Positions 43,907 through 54,088 of a stretch of 64,000 bases of DNA are shown piece after piece. Numbering within the stretch: position 1 is the first letter of the stretch; each line of letters begins with the position of its first letter. Origin of the DNA: Pseudosulfitobacter sp. DSM 107133 (GTDB lineage Bacteria > Pseudomonadota > Alphaproteobacteria > Rhodobacterales > Rhodobacteraceae); contig NZ_CP085154.1 of NCBI RefSeq assembly GCF_022788695.1, positions 930,001 to 994,000 on the forward strand. Direction: 5' to 3'. The notes beneath the pieces were generated by a model that had not been told where the DNA came from, searched no databases, and was given only the letters and a program-made list of their open reading frames with translations. A program made the position numbers and the translations under genes.

Positions 43907-44932
43907 ATGGATCTGTTACACAATTCCCCGCGCCGCAACGTTGAAATATTGCCAGAGGTGCCCGCGCCTTCGATTGATGCGGCCCGCGCAGCACTTTTGG
44001 TGGCGCAATGTCCGGTGGCTGCCACGACTCCGCTTGTGGACGCACCGGTGCTTGCCGCACAGGCAGGCGTTGGCCAGCTGCATATCAAGGACGAGCGGAA
44101 CCGCATGGGTCTGGGAAGCTTCAAGGCGCTGGGGGCGGCTTATGTCATTGCTTGCGATGCAAGCGACGGGGTGGCCAAGGGGTGCACATATGTGACCGCC
44201 AGCGCGGGCAACCACGGGATGAGCGTGGCCGCCGGTGCTGCCGCCTTTGGGGCGCGGGCGGTGGTCTATATAGCTGAAACCGTGCCCGAAGCCTTTGCCG
44301 CGCGGTTGCGTGACATCGGGGCCGAGGTGCGCCGCGAAGGCGCGATTTACGAGGACAGCATGGCCGCCGCGATGGCCGCCGCCGAGACGGAGGGGTTTGC
44401 CCTGTTGTCCGACAGTTCGTGGCAGGGATACTACGACCGCCCGCACCGGCTGATGGAAGGCTATCTTGTGCTGATGGACGAGGCGATCCGCCAGATGCCC
44501 CAGCCGCCGACCCATCTGTTCTTGCAGGCAGGTGTGGGCGGATTGGCCGGCGCCTGTGCGGCGCTGGCGCGCAAGGCTTGGGGGAATGCGGTGCAGATCA
44601 TCGTGGTCGAACCTGATGCCGCGCCTGCGCTTTACGGCTCGGTTGCCGCAGGCAGGGCCGTGACCAGCACAGGGCCGGTGTCCGCGATGGGGCGGCTGGA
44701 TTGTAAAGCGCCGTCGTTGATTGCACTGAAAGGACTGGCGCGGGATGCGGATATATTCGCGCTGATCTCGGAAGAGGAAGGCGCGGCTGGCGCGGCAGCC
44801 TGCGACACCATTGGTCTGCCTTCGACACCGTCAGGCGCGGCGGGCGTTGCCGGTTTGCTGGCCTGCGCACAGGCGCTTGGGGTGGGCGGCGACGCCCGCG
44901 TGCTGTGTATCCTCAGCGAAGGACAAGGCTGA
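43907..44932 (+). CDS. PLP-dependent lyase, diaminopropionate ammonia-lyase-like
   Basis: A 341-residue fold-type II PLP enzyme. The cofactor lysine is in GLGSFKALGAAY, SAGNHG binds the cofactor phosphate side, and the glycine loop is QAGVGGLAGA. It resembles 2,3-diaminopropionate ammonia-lyase and threonine-dehydratase-like proteins (including EutB of ectoine utilisation), which eliminate ammonia from amino acids. The ATG at 43907 starts MDLLHNSPRRNVEILPEVPAP, as in the family; an earlier frame start would add 40 unrelated residues. An M24 peptidase gene begins 3 bp after its stop. Confidence 0.83.
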   Translation: MDLLHNSPRRNVEILPEVPAPSIDAARAALLVAQCPVAATTPLVDAPVLAAQAGVGQLHIKDERNRMGLGSFKALGAAYVIACDASDGVAKGCTYVTASAGNHGMSVAAGAAAFGARAVVYIAETVPEAFAARLRDIGAEVRREGAIYEDSMAAAMAAAETEGFALLSDSSWQGYYDRPHRLMEGYLVLMDEAIRQMPQPPTHLFLQAGVGGLAGACAALARKAWGNAVQIIVVEPDAAPALYGSVAAGRAVTSTGPVSAMGRLDCKAPSLIALKGLARDADIFALISEEEGAAGAAACDTIGLPSTPSGAAGVAGLLACAQALGVGGDARVLCILSEGQG

Positions 44933-44935
44933 GCG

Positions 44936-46066
44936 ATGGCGGATTTCGCCCCCGAAGAATACCGCGCACGCCTGCACCGTGCCCAGGCCATGATGGCACG
45001 CGAAGGGCTGGCGGCGCTGCTGCTGACCACCGAACCCGAGGTGCGGTATTTTACCGGCTTTCTCACCCGCTTTTGGGAAAGCCCCGCGCGCCCGTGGTTT
45101 CTGATTGTTCCGGCCAGCGGTGATCCGGTGGCGGTGATTCCGTCCATCGGGGCGCATCTGATGGGGCAAAGCTGGATCAGCGACATCCGCACATGGCGCA
45201 GCCCGCAGCCTGGCGATGATGGCATCAGTCTGCTGCGTGATGCCCTGGCCGAGGTTGGCGGCCCCATCGGTGTGCCCAGCGGGCCCGAGACGCATTTGCG
45301 GATGCCTCTGGACACATGGGCGGCGCTGCAATCCGCTGTTCGTTTCCGCGACGATGCCGGCATCATGCGCCGCCTGCGCCTGATTAAATCCGACGCCGAA
45401 ATCGACCGCATCGCCACCATCTGCCAGATCGCCAACGCCGCATTCGACCGCGTGCCCGAAGTGATCGGCGCCGGCCTGCCGCTGTCCGAGGTGTTCCGCC
45501 GCTTCCAGATCCTGCTGCTGACCGAGGGGGCCGATTGGGTGCCCTATCTGGCTGGGGCAGCGGGGCAGGGCGGCTATGGTGACGTGATCTCGCCCGCGAC
45601 GGATGCGCCGTTGATGGATGGCGATGTGCTGATGTTGGACACAGGCGCGGTCAGGGCCGGGTATTTCTGTGACTTTGACCGCAACTTTGCGGTGGGGAAC
45701 GTGGATCAGGCCGCCCGTGACGCCAACGCACGGCTGATCGAGGCGACCGAAGCAGGGTTCGAGGCCGCACAGGCCGGGGCCACTGCGGCGGATCTGTTTC
45801 ACGCGATGGACCGCGTGGTGACGGGCGGAGCAGGTGGCTCGGACGCGGGGCGGCTGGGACATGGTCTGGGGATGCAGTTGACCGAATGGCCGTCGCTGAT
45901 TGCCGCCGATCACACGGTGTTGGAGCCGGGCATGGTGCTGACGCTGGAGCCGGGGATCGCGCTGGCGCCGGGGCGGATACTGGTGCACGAGGAAAACATC
46001 GTGATCACCGCGGACGGCCCGCAATGGCTGAGCATTCCCAGCGACGAACATATGGTTCAGCTGTGA
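44936..46066 (+). CDS. M24 family aminopeptidase/creatinase-like hydrolase (DoeA/EutD-like)
   Basis: A 376-residue pita-bread-fold hydrolase with an N-terminal creatinase domain and a C-terminal M24 domain. All five metal ligands are present: D in LMLDTGAV, D in FCDFDRNF, H in GHGLGMQ, E in TLEPGIAL, E in HEENIVIT. Family members are X-Pro peptidases or hydrolases of small amides, such as ectoine hydrolase DoeA. The neighbours (PLP lyase, racemase) argue for hydrolysis of a small N-acyl or cyclic amidine compound rather than peptides. The stop overlaps the next start. Confidence 0.86.
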   Translation: MADFAPEEYRARLHRAQAMMAREGLAALLLTTEPEVRYFTGFLTRFWESPARPWFLIVPASGDPVAVIPSIGAHLMGQSWISDIRTWRSPQPGDDGISLLRDALAEVGGPIGVPSGPETHLRMPLDTWAALQSAVRFRDDAGIMRRLRLIKSDAEIDRIATICQIANAAFDRVPEVIGAGLPLSEVFRRFQILLLTEGADWVPYLAGAAGQGGYGDVISPATDAPLMDGDVLMLDTGAVRAGYFCDFDRNFAVGNVDQAARDANARLIEATEAGFEAAQAGATAADLFHAMDRVVTGGAGGSDAGRLGHGLGMQLTEWPSLIAADHTVLEPGMVLTLEPGIALAPGRILVHEENIVITADGPQWLSIPSDEHMVQL

Positions 46067-46791
46067 CCACATACCCCTATGACAGCGTCGACGTGGGGCC
46101 GTCGCTGGGGCTGGTGGTGTTGCAGGTGGACGAGACCATCGAGGGCGACATGCGCCGCCTGTTGGGCGATGCGCAACTCTATGTCAGCCGCGTGCCCAGC
46201 GATGCGCGGGTCACACGCGAGACATTGGCCGAGATGGCCGCACATCTGGGCAGGGCTGCGTCATTGCTGCCCCCTGCGGCTGAACTGGCGGCGGTGGCTT
46301 ATGGATGTACGTCGGGGGCCGCCCAGATCGGCCCCGAGCAGGTCGCGCGGCTGGTCAGGCAGGGCAGACAGGTGGCGGCGGTGACGGATCCGGTGTCGGC
46401 GCTGGTTGCGGCCTGCGGGCATCTGGGACTGCGGCGGCTGGCTTTGTTGTCGCCCTATGTCGAGACGGTGTCGGACCACCTGCGCAGTGTTCTGGACGCG
46501 CAGGGCATTGAAACACCCGTTTTCGGCACCTTCGCCGAGGCGGAAGAGGCCAGGGTTGTGCGCATCGCGCCCGATGCGATCATCGAGGCGGCGGTGGATC
46601 TGTGTAGGACGGCGGATGTAGACGGGCTGTTCCTGTCCTGTACCAATCTGCGCACCTTGCCGGTGATCGACAGGTTAGAGGGCCAGCTTGGCCTGCCGGT
46701 GCTGTCGTCAAATCTGGTGCTGGGCTGGCATATGGCGCAATTGGCCGGGATGCCGGTGGCGGGACCAGGGCGTTTGCTGGCCACGGTCTGA
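46063..46791 (+). CDS. Asp/Glu racemase superfamily protein (maleate isomerase/EutA-like)
   Basis: A 242-residue protein starting at GTG (46063), overlapping the peptidase stop (GTGA). It has the two catalytic-cysteine regions of this superfamily: AYGCTSGAAQIG near residue 77 and FLSCTNLRTLPVID near residue 190, and LSSNLVLGWHMAQLAG near the end, typical of maleate isomerase, arylmalonate decarboxylase and EutA proteins. Both cysteines are present, so catalysis by two-base chemistry is expected. The substrate is unknown; the operon suggests an amino-acid-derived acid. Confidence 0.83.
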   Translation: MTTYPYDSVDVGPSLGLVVLQVDETIEGDMRRLLGDAQLYVSRVPSDARVTRETLAEMAAHLGRAASLLPPAAELAAVAYGCTSGAAQIGPEQVARLVRQGRQVAAVTDPVSALVAACGHLGLRRLALLSPYVETVSDHLRSVLDAQGIETPVFGTFAEAEEARVVRIAPDAIIEAAVDLCRTADVDGLFLSCTNLRTLPVIDRLEGQLGLPVLSSNLVLGWHMAQLAGMPVAGPGRLLATV

Positions 46792-46886
46792 CCCTGCGTC
46801 ACAGCACCGCGTGTTGGCCGCTTGGGGGCTGGAACTTGGCCGCGTCACGCGCAAGGATCGCGCCAACACGGAGCGGAGGAGGCCCC

Positions 46887-48446
46887 ATGCTGAAAATCAC
46901 CCCATCCATGCCCGAGAACCCGCCGCAGGAAACCGTTGTTGCAGCGGTGCGCCGCGTGGCGCAGGTTCATCCCGACCGCGATGCAGTGGTCTGCGACGGC
47001 ACGCGGCTAAGCTGGGCCGCTTTCGACAGGTCCATCAACCAAGCGGCCAACATGCTGATCGCGCGCGGTGTGACTCGCGGCGACCGCGTGGCGGTGCTGT
47101 CTCCGAACTCGGCGGCCTATGCGGTGCTGTTCATGGGCATCCTGCGGGCCGGCGGATGTGTGGTGCCGCTGTCGACAATGGCCTCAACCGAAGCGCTGGA
47201 AAAGATGGTGCAGGACTGTGGTGCGCGGGTGATCTGTCTGGCTCAGACCTACCGCGAACTGGTGCCCTTTGTTGATGCGATGGAGATCACACGCATCGCG
47301 CTGGATTTTGATGCCGAGGGGTTCGAAAGCTATCCGGCGGCGATGGAGGCGGCTGATACCACCGACCCGATGGTGCCGGTTGCCATGGAGGACGGCTTCA
47401 ACCTGATCTATTCCTCGGGCACCACGGGCACGCCCAAGGGGATCCTTCACACCCATTTCCTGCGGGCCGCCCAGATGGACCGCGTGACCGCCAATGGCTA
47501 TGACGATGCCGCACGCACGCTGATTTCCACGCCGCTCTATTCCAACACCACCATCGTGGCCTTTCTGCCGACGCTTGTGGGCGGATCGACCGTGATCCTG
47601 ATGTCGAAATTCGACGCGCAGGGCTGGCTGGCGCTGGCCGATGCCGATGCCGAGGCCGCCACGCATACGATGCTGGTGCCGGTGCAATACAAACGCATCG
47701 TCGAACTGCCTGTCTTCGCCGACTATAACCTCAGCGCGCTGCGGCTAAAGCTGTCCACCTCGGCGCCGCTGCGCGCGGATGTGAAACAGAAGGTTCTGGC
47801 GCAGATGCCGGGCAAGCTGGTGGAATATTACGGGCTGACCGAAGGCGGCGGGGTGACCGTGCTGATCGCGGACGAGAACCCGACCAAGCTGCACACCGTG
47901 GGCATGCCTGCGCCGGGCTGTGACATCCGCCTGATCGGGCCGGACGGTGGGGAAGTGGCCCCTGGCGAAGTGGGCGAGATTTGCGGACGCTCGCCGACGA
48001 TGATGGCGGGGTATTACGGTCGCGATGATCTGACCGAAGAGACCCTGTGGCGCAATGCAGATGGCGAGGTCTACTTTCGCTCGGGCGACATGGGGTCCTT
48101 TGACGATGACGGCTTTCTGGTGCTGTCGGATCGCAAGAAGGACATGATCATCTCGGGCGGTCTGAACATCTATGCCAACGATCTGGAACTGATCCTGCTG
48201 GCCGATCCAGAGGTGACCGACGCCGCCGTGATCGGCGTGCCCTCCGAGCAATGGGGCGAGACGCCGCTGGGTCTGGTGGTGCTGCGCGAGGGGGCCGAGG
48301 CCACGGGTGACGACATCCGCGCGCGGGCGAACGAGAAGCTGGGCAAGAGCCACCGGCTGAGCGCGGTCGAAGTGCGCGACGTGCTGCCGCGCAGTTCGAT
48401 AGGGAAGATTTTGAAAAAGGATTTGCGGGCGGCGTATTGGCCGTAA
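46887..48446 (+). CDS. Acyl-CoA synthetase, class I adenylate-forming (AMP-binding)
   Basis: A 519-residue adenylate-forming enzyme. The phosphate loop is IYSSGTTGTPKGILHTH, the A5 region YYGLTEGGG, the A7 region YFRSGDMGSFDDDGF, A8 LSDRKKDMIISGG and the catalytic lysine in SSIGKILKKDLR. It activates a carboxylic acid with ATP and CoA. The ATG at 46887 follows CGGAGGAGG. It is the fourth gene of the set after the PLP lyase, peptidase and racemase, so it likely activates the deaminated acid for further breakdown. A large palindromic region follows. Confidence 0.87.
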   Translation: MLKITPSMPENPPQETVVAAVRRVAQVHPDRDAVVCDGTRLSWAAFDRSINQAANMLIARGVTRGDRVAVLSPNSAAYAVLFMGILRAGGCVVPLSTMASTEALEKMVQDCGARVICLAQTYRELVPFVDAMEITRIALDFDAEGFESYPAAMEAADTTDPMVPVAMEDGFNLIYSSGTTGTPKGILHTHFLRAAQMDRVTANGYDDAARTLISTPLYSNTTIVAFLPTLVGGSTVILMSKFDAQGWLALADADAEAATHTMLVPVQYKRIVELPVFADYNLSALRLKLSTSAPLRADVKQKVLAQMPGKLVEYYGLTEGGGVTVLIADENPTKLHTVGMPAPGCDIRLIGPDGGEVAPGEVGEICGRSPTMMAGYYGRDDLTEETLWRNADGEVYFRSGDMGSFDDDGFLVLSDRKKDMIISGGLNIYANDLELILLADPEVTDAAVIGVPSEQWGETPLGLVVLREGAEATGDDIRARANEKLGKSHRLSAVEVRDVLPRSSIGKILKKDLRAAYWP

Positions 48447-48556
48447 GCTTGCCACAAAGGGCAGCGCCTGACCGCGGGTGGGCATCACAACATTGGTGGA
48501 TGCCACTTAATTTCTATGCTTTGGCGTGAGGCTAATGAATCGCAAGACGGTGAGAA

Positions 48557-48664
48557 AGCGCCCGCCCGTCGCACCAAAGGTGCGCCGATTGTTTTAGGCA
48601 CGCCTCCGGCGTGACGGGCGGTCGGGCGCTGCCTCTCACACATTGCAAAGCAATGTGTGAGAGG
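48557..48664. repeat. Cluster of nested palindromes, extragenic repeat copy 2
   Basis: Within the 268-bp gap after the synthetase gene: AGCGCCCGCCCGTC (48557-48570, identical to 40988-41001) and its inverse-like arm GACGGGCGGTCGGGCGCT (48613-48630); small hairpins CGCACC-AAA-GGTGCG (48570-48584) and CACGCC-TCC-GGCGTG (48599-48613); and a perfect 15-bp stem CCTCTCACACATTGC/GCAATGTGTGAGAGG (48632-48664) with an AAA loop. It separates the plus-strand synthetase from the minus-strand urease operon and will stop transcription from both sides. Confidence 0.7.
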
Positions 48665-48714
48665 CCGGCGGTGCTACGCACCTTGATTCCGGGCTTTGGT
48701 GCGCAGAGCAGGCG

Positions 48715-49329
48715 TTACGCCAACCCGCCCACCTTCTTCAACTCTGCCACCACAGCATCCACCCCTTCGCGCTGGCGCAGCGCGGTGAACAGGAACGGCC
48801 GGCCCGCCCGCATCCGCGCAGCGTCGCGTTCCATCACGTCCAGCGAGGCCCCCACATAGGGCGCAAGGTCGGTCTTGTTGATGATCAGGATGTCGGATTT
48901 GGTGATCGCAGGCCCGCCCTTGCGCGGGATTTCCTCGCCCGCTGCGACGTCGATCACATAGAGCGTCACATCCGCAAGTTCGGGGCTGAAGGTCGCCGAC
49001 AGGTTGTCGCCGCCGCTTTCGATCAGCAGCACTTCGATCTCGGGGTGGCGTTTCACCATCTGGTCAACTGCGGCCAGGTTGATCGACGCGTCCTCGCGGA
49101 TCGCGGTGTGCGGGCAGCCGCCGGTCTCGACCCCGATGATCCGGTCCTGCGGCAGCACCTGCATCCGCATCAGCGCCTCGGCGTCTTCCTGCGTGTAAAT
49201 GTCATTGGTGATCACGCCGACCGAATGGCTGTCGCGCAGGGCCTCGCAGAGGGCGGCGGTCAGCGTGGTCTTGCCAGCGCCCACGGGGCCGCCGATGCCA
49301 ACGCGCAAAGGGCCGTTCATCTGGGTCAT
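48715..49329 (-). CDS. ureG: Urease accessory GTPase UreG
   Basis: A 204-residue GTPase. The P-loop is [17 protein letters not shown] near residues 9-25, the nickel-binding CPH motif is in [14 protein letters not shown], and [16 protein letters not shown] and [11 protein letters not shown] are the switch and base-recognition motifs. UreG uses GTP to deliver nickel to urease through UreD/UreF. It is the last gene of the urease operon and its start overlaps the ureF stop by 4 bp. Confidence 0.97.
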   Translation of the reverse strand: MTQMNGPLRVGIGGPVGAGKTTLTAALCEALRDSHSVGVITNDIYTQEDAEALMRMQVLPQDRIIGVETGGCPHTAIREDASINLAAVDQMVKRHPEIEVLLIESGGDNLSATFSPELADVTLYVIDVAAGEEIPRKGGPAITKSDILIINKTDLAPYVGASLDVMERDAARMRAGRPFLFTALRQREGVDAVVAELKKVGGLA

Positions 49330-49964
49330 GTGCGGAAAATCCTTGAATATTGTGTTTCGTGTTTCATCGACGCGATGTCGGTGGCAAAGGCCGTGGCGGT
49401 CAGATCGTCCAGGCTGGCGGCACAGGCGCGGGTGGCGATCTCCTGTGCGGCGGGTGTCAGGGCGCGGATGATGGCCTGTCCGTCGCTTTGACCCAAGGGC
49501 ACAAGCCGCATGGCCGCACCCGCCAGACTGCTGGTCAGACCGTGCAGGTACATCTTGGCCGTCAGTTCCAGTGGCAGGCCCGCGTTCCGCGCCGCTTCGC
49601 CCACGGCGACGGGATAGGTGCGCGGCGTGGCGGTGGTGCCGTTCAGGTTGGCCACGGCGGCGGCAAAGGCTGCCCCTTGCAGGTCGGTCTCGCGCAGCCG
49701 TTCCGCCGAGGCGGCAAAGGCCCGCGCTGTCGCGTCCACCGCACCCGCATCATCGGCGCGATAGGCGGCGGCGATAAACAGGCAATCGTTCCAGCCCGCA
49801 CCATGCCGCAGCACCGTGTCGATCCAGTCCTGGGTCTGTGCTGCATCCGTCACATCGCCCGCCTGCACGGCCCATTCCAGCCCGTGCGAATAGGCGAATG
49901 CCCCCACCGGAAAGGACGGCGAGAACCATTGCGCCAGCGTCAGAACCGCCGCGTCAATGGGCAT
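49326..49964 (-). CDS. ureF: Urease accessory protein UreF
   Basis: A 212-residue all-helical accessory protein; typical start [24 protein letters not shown], and [20 protein letters not shown] in the middle. It bridges UreG and UreD on the apo-urease and checks nickel insertion. The reading frame overlaps the 3-prime end of ureE by 11 bp, which suggests translational coupling. Confidence 0.95.
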   Translation of the reverse strand: MPIDAAVLTLAQWFSPSFPVGAFAYSHGLEWAVQAGDVTDAAQTQDWIDTVLRHGAGWNDCLFIAAAYRADDAGAVDATARAFAASAERLRETDLQGAAFAAAVANLNGTTATPRTYPVAVGEAARNAGLPLELTAKMYLHGLTSSLAGAAMRLVPLGQSDGQAIIRALTPAAQEIATRACAASLDDLTATAFATDIASMKHETQYSRIFRT

Positions 49965-50400
49965 GGCTGTGGGTGCGTCCGTGTCCGTAAGCCCCGCCTT
50001 CGGGGATGAAGGGTTCGTTCACTTCGCGCACCACCGCGCCGATCTTAGCCAGCATGTCGCGGATCACATGGTCGGGCTGGATCAGCAGGCGGCGGTCCTC
50101 GATCTGGCAGGGGGTGTGGCGGTTGCCGATGTGCCACGCGATGCGCGTCAGGTCGTCCGCCCTGATCTCAAGCAGGTCCTGGGCGGCGGCCTGCACCAGC
50201 ACCTCGCGCCCGTCGGCCAGCACCAGCACGCCGCCGTGGTCCAGCGATGTGGTCTGCGGCAGGTCGATCAGGATCGGCTGGCCGTCGTCGGTTTCCAGCA
50301 TCTTGCGGCGCAAAAAGCGGGTGTCGTAATCCAGCGTGATCTGCGCGAAGGGCGTCGTGTGGCTGTGGTCGTGATAGGTGCGGGCGGTCAGGGTGTGCAT
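49954..50400 (-). CDS. ureE: Urease accessory protein UreE
   Basis: A 148-residue nickel chaperone. The N-terminal peptide-binding domain has TLDYDTRFLRRKMLETDDGQ, the metal domain contains AWHIGNRHTPCQI, and the C-terminus is histidine-rich ([11 protein letters not shown]). It hands nickel to UreG. It lies between ureC and ureF as in most proteobacterial urease loci; the start is 10 bp after the ureC stop. Confidence 0.95.
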   Translation of the reverse strand: MHTLTARTYHDHSHTTPFAQITLDYDTRFLRRKMLETDDGQPILIDLPQTTSLDHGGVLVLADGREVLVQAAAQDLLEIRADDLTRIAWHIGNRHTPCQIEDRRLLIQPDHVIRDMLAKIGAVVREVNEPFIPEGGAYGHGRTHSHAH

Positions 50401-50410
50401 GGTCGGGCCT

Positions 50411-52120
<1,710 letters not shown>

Positions 52121-52142
52121 GGGGAATGTCCTTTGGTAAGCG

Positions 52143-52484
52143 TCAGCGTTTCTTGGAGCCGGGCAGGGCGGGGCCGCGTTTGCCCAGACGGCGTGCGTTG
52201 GCGCGGGTCTTGCGGCGCAGCGGGCGCAAGGCCGCATTCATCACCTCGTCAGGGCGCTTGCCGCTGATGGTGGCCATCGACGCGGCAGTGGCGCTGTCCA
52301 GAAAGGCAGTGGGTTTTTCCGAAACCATGCGGTCGTTTTCGGATTTGGTGACAGACCACAGGCCCGCCATCCCCATCATCCGCATCGTCATGACGCTGGC
52401 GGTCTCCATCACCAGCATCGACATATTCATCCACGCGCCCATCAGATCGGCAGGGGTGGCAAGGCGCGGCAGTTTCGTGACCAT
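52143..52484 (-). CDS. Small urease-locus protein, helical, unknown (often called antifreeze-like)
   Basis: A 113-residue protein between ureB and ureC. It is methionine-rich in the first half ([29 protein letters not shown]), then [18 protein letters not shown], and ends with a very basic tail ([18 protein letters not shown]). It looks like an amphipathic helical bundle with a nucleic-acid- or membrane-binding tail, similar in outline to phasin-like proteins. In my recollection such genes recur in urease loci of Rhodobacteraceae and are loosely named antifreeze proteins, a label without functional support. Its ATG overlaps the ureB stop codon; co-expression with urease is assured by position. 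Confidence 0.75.
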   Translation of the reverse strand: MVTKLPRLATPADLMGAWMNMSMLVMETASVMTMRMMGMAGLWSVTKSENDRMVSEKPTAFLDSATAASMATISGKRPDEVMNAALRPLRRKTRANARRLGKRGPALPGSKKR

Positions 52485-52789
52485 CAAAGGTCTCCCATGA
52501 TCTGCTGGTTGAACCCGAACACCCGCCGCGCCCCGCCATAGGGGATCAACGAGACTTCGCGCCGTTGGCCGGGTTCAAAGCGCACGGCAGTGCCGGACGC
52601 AATGTCCAGGCGCATCCCCCGTGCGGCATCGCGGTCAAAGTCCAACGCAGCGTTTGTTTCAGCAAAATGATAGTGCGAGCCGACCTGAACAGGGCGGTCG
52701 CCGGTATTGGCAACCATCAGCGTGATGGCCGTGGCTCCGTCGTTCAAGATGATGTCGCCGGCGCCCGGTATCAACGCGCCGGGGATCAT
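52484..52789 (-). CDS. ureB: Urease subunit beta UreB
   Basis: A 101-residue subunit with the canonical start [19 protein letters not shown] and [28 protein letters not shown], ending [17 protein letters not shown]. It is a structural part of the (alpha beta gamma)3 enzyme. Start and stop overlap the neighbouring small genes on both sides, so the two extra genes are woven into the urease coding units. Confidence 0.96.
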   Translation of the reverse strand: MIPGALIPGAGDIILNDGATAITLMVANTGDRPVQVGSHYHFAETNAALDFDRDAARGMRLDIASGTAVRFEPGQRREVSLIPYGGARRVFGFNQQIMGDL

Positions 52790-53001
52790 TTGCGGGTTTT
52801 CCGCGTGCTGCGTGCGCGGATTGTCGCGCGGGTGGCGGTCAGGGCCACGGCCACCACGATTGCGGCCATGCCCAGTAGAACCGGCAGCCACGCCGATGCG
52901 CCGTCCGAAACGTGGGGGTGCAGGTGCAGGCCTGCATCGGTGTGCGCGGCAACGGGGGCCGCAAAAAGAGCAAGTCCAAGGGCAGTCGTTACGGATTTCA
53001 T
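52786..53001 (-). CDS. Small His-containing membrane protein in the urease operon
   Basis: A 71-residue protein between ureA and ureB. Residues 1-20 form a signal peptide ([19 protein letters not shown]), the short mature loop [16 protein letters not shown] carries four histidines, then comes a transmembrane helix ([19 protein letters not shown]) and a basic end. The topology places the histidines in the periplasm, suitable for binding nickel. It resembles the beginning of HupE/UreJ-type nickel permeases but is far too short to be one. Its stop overlaps the ureB start. Confidence 0.75.
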   Translation of the reverse strand: MKSVTTALGLALFAAPVAAHTDAGLHLHPHVSDGASAWLPVLLGMAAIVVAVALTATRATIRARSTRKTRK

Positions 53002-53016
53002 CAAGTCAGGCTCCTG

Positions 53017-53319
53017 TCAGCGAATGGGATTGTGGACGGTCACCAGTTTGGTGCCGTCGGGAAAAGTGGCCTCGACCTGCACGTCGTGGATCATCTCGGC
53101 GATCCCTTCCATACATTGATCGCGGGTGATGATCTGCGCACCGGCCTCCATCAGGTCGGCCACGCTGCGCCCGTCGCGCGCGCCTTCGACCACCGCGTCG
53201 GTGATCAGCGCTATCGCTTCGGGATGGTTCAGCTTTACGCCACGCTCCAGCCGTTTGCGGGCGACCACGGCGGCCATCGCAATCAGCAGTTTGTCTTTTT
53301 CGCGGGGGGTGAGGTTCAT
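53017..53319 (-). CDS. ureA: Urease subunit gamma UreA
   Basis: A 100-residue subunit: [20 protein letters not shown] start, then [21 protein letters not shown] and [20 protein letters not shown]. Together with UreB and UreC it forms the separate three-subunit bacterial urease. Two bases separate its start from the ureD stop, so the operon order is ureD-A-orf-B-orf-C-E-F-G. Confidence 0.97.
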   Translation of the reverse strand: MNLTPREKDKLLIAMAAVVARKRLERGVKLNHPEAIALITDAVVEGARDGRSVADLMEAGAQIITRDQCMEGIAEMIHDVQVEATFPDGTKLVTVHNPIR

Positions 53320-53320
53320 A

Positions 53321-54088
53321 TCAGATCATCCAGGTTCTTGGCAGGGGTCCACCCTTGAGGCGGATAAGAACGGGCAGCAGGCTGCGCCGCAACTCGAAAC
53401 TGTCGGCGGCGAGGAATCTTGCCACCAGCATGTCGTCACCGATCAGGCTGGCCCCGGCGGTGTCGGGCAGCATGGCGCGCACGGGGGCAAGCTGTCCGGC
53501 GGCGTCGGGGGCAATATAGACCATTGCGGCCATGGCGCCGGCAGCATTTGCAACGAATGGTTTGGCCAGATGCGCGCTGGCATCGCCCGTCAGGGCAATC
53601 GCGTCGTGGTACAGGGGAACGCCCGCGCGGTTGATCATGATGCGGTCGCGCAGGTCCAGCGTGCCCAGACGTTCGCCCATCGCGGCGCGGCCAAACACCA
53701 GCGGTTCGACCAACAGCAACTGTGCATCCGTCGCCATGTCGATCTGCAAACGGCGGTCCAGCGCGGCCCCGTCATAAAGGATGGTTTCCTGTGGCAGCCA
53801 GTCAATACGCGCGTCCGGCCCGAGTGTCAGCGTGTTGCGCACCTGGCCCACTTCGCCGGTCTGGGCGCGGTAGACGCGCTCGCAGGCCTGCGTGGTCAGG
53901 CACAGGGTGGTGCCTGTCTGGGCCTCGGCCGTCACGGCGTAACGGTCGCCGCCGGTGATCCCCCCTGCGGTGTTCAGCACCACCGCGTCCAGCGCGTCAC
54001 TGCTGCTGCGCGGAAACAGGCACTTGGACGATCCCGCCTGATGCAATCCGCCCAATACCGAGCGGCCCCGTGCCGGTTTCGCGGACAC
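53321..54088 (-). CDS. ureD: Urease accessory protein UreD, start uncertain
   Basis: A protein of at least 255 residues with UreD hallmarks: [61 protein letters not shown] and [14 protein letters not shown]. The first usable start is a GTG at 54088, with no good ribosome site. The frame stays open for about 34 codons upstream, and that part reads [13 protein letters not shown], which also looks like UreD. No ATG, GTG or TTG occurs there; an ATA at 54136 sits where a start might be expected. Either the protein starts at the GTG, or an ancestral start codon has mutated. Confidence 0.88.
   Translation of the reverse strand: MSAKPARGRSVLGGLHQAGSSKCLFPRSSSDALDAVVLNTAGGITGGDRYAVTAEAQTGTTLCLTTQACERVYRAQTGEVGQVRNTLTLGPDARIDWLPQETILYDGAALDRRLQIDMATDAQLLLVEPLVFGRAAMGERLGTLDLRDRIMINRAGVPLYHDAIALTGDASAHLAKPFVANAAGAMAAMVYIAPDAAGQLAPVRAMLPDTAGASLIGDDMLVARFLAADSFELRRSLLPVLIRLKGGPLPRTWMI

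Noticed and set aside
48557..48664. The palindrome cluster as a CRISPR array or insertion-sequence end
   Set aside because: There are no regularly spaced repeats, no spacers, no transposase and no target-site duplication.
52786..53001. The small His-containing protein as a truncated HupE/UreJ nickel permease
   Set aside because: It has a complete signal, helix and tail and fits tightly between urease genes, so it looks like a genuine small protein rather than a fragment.
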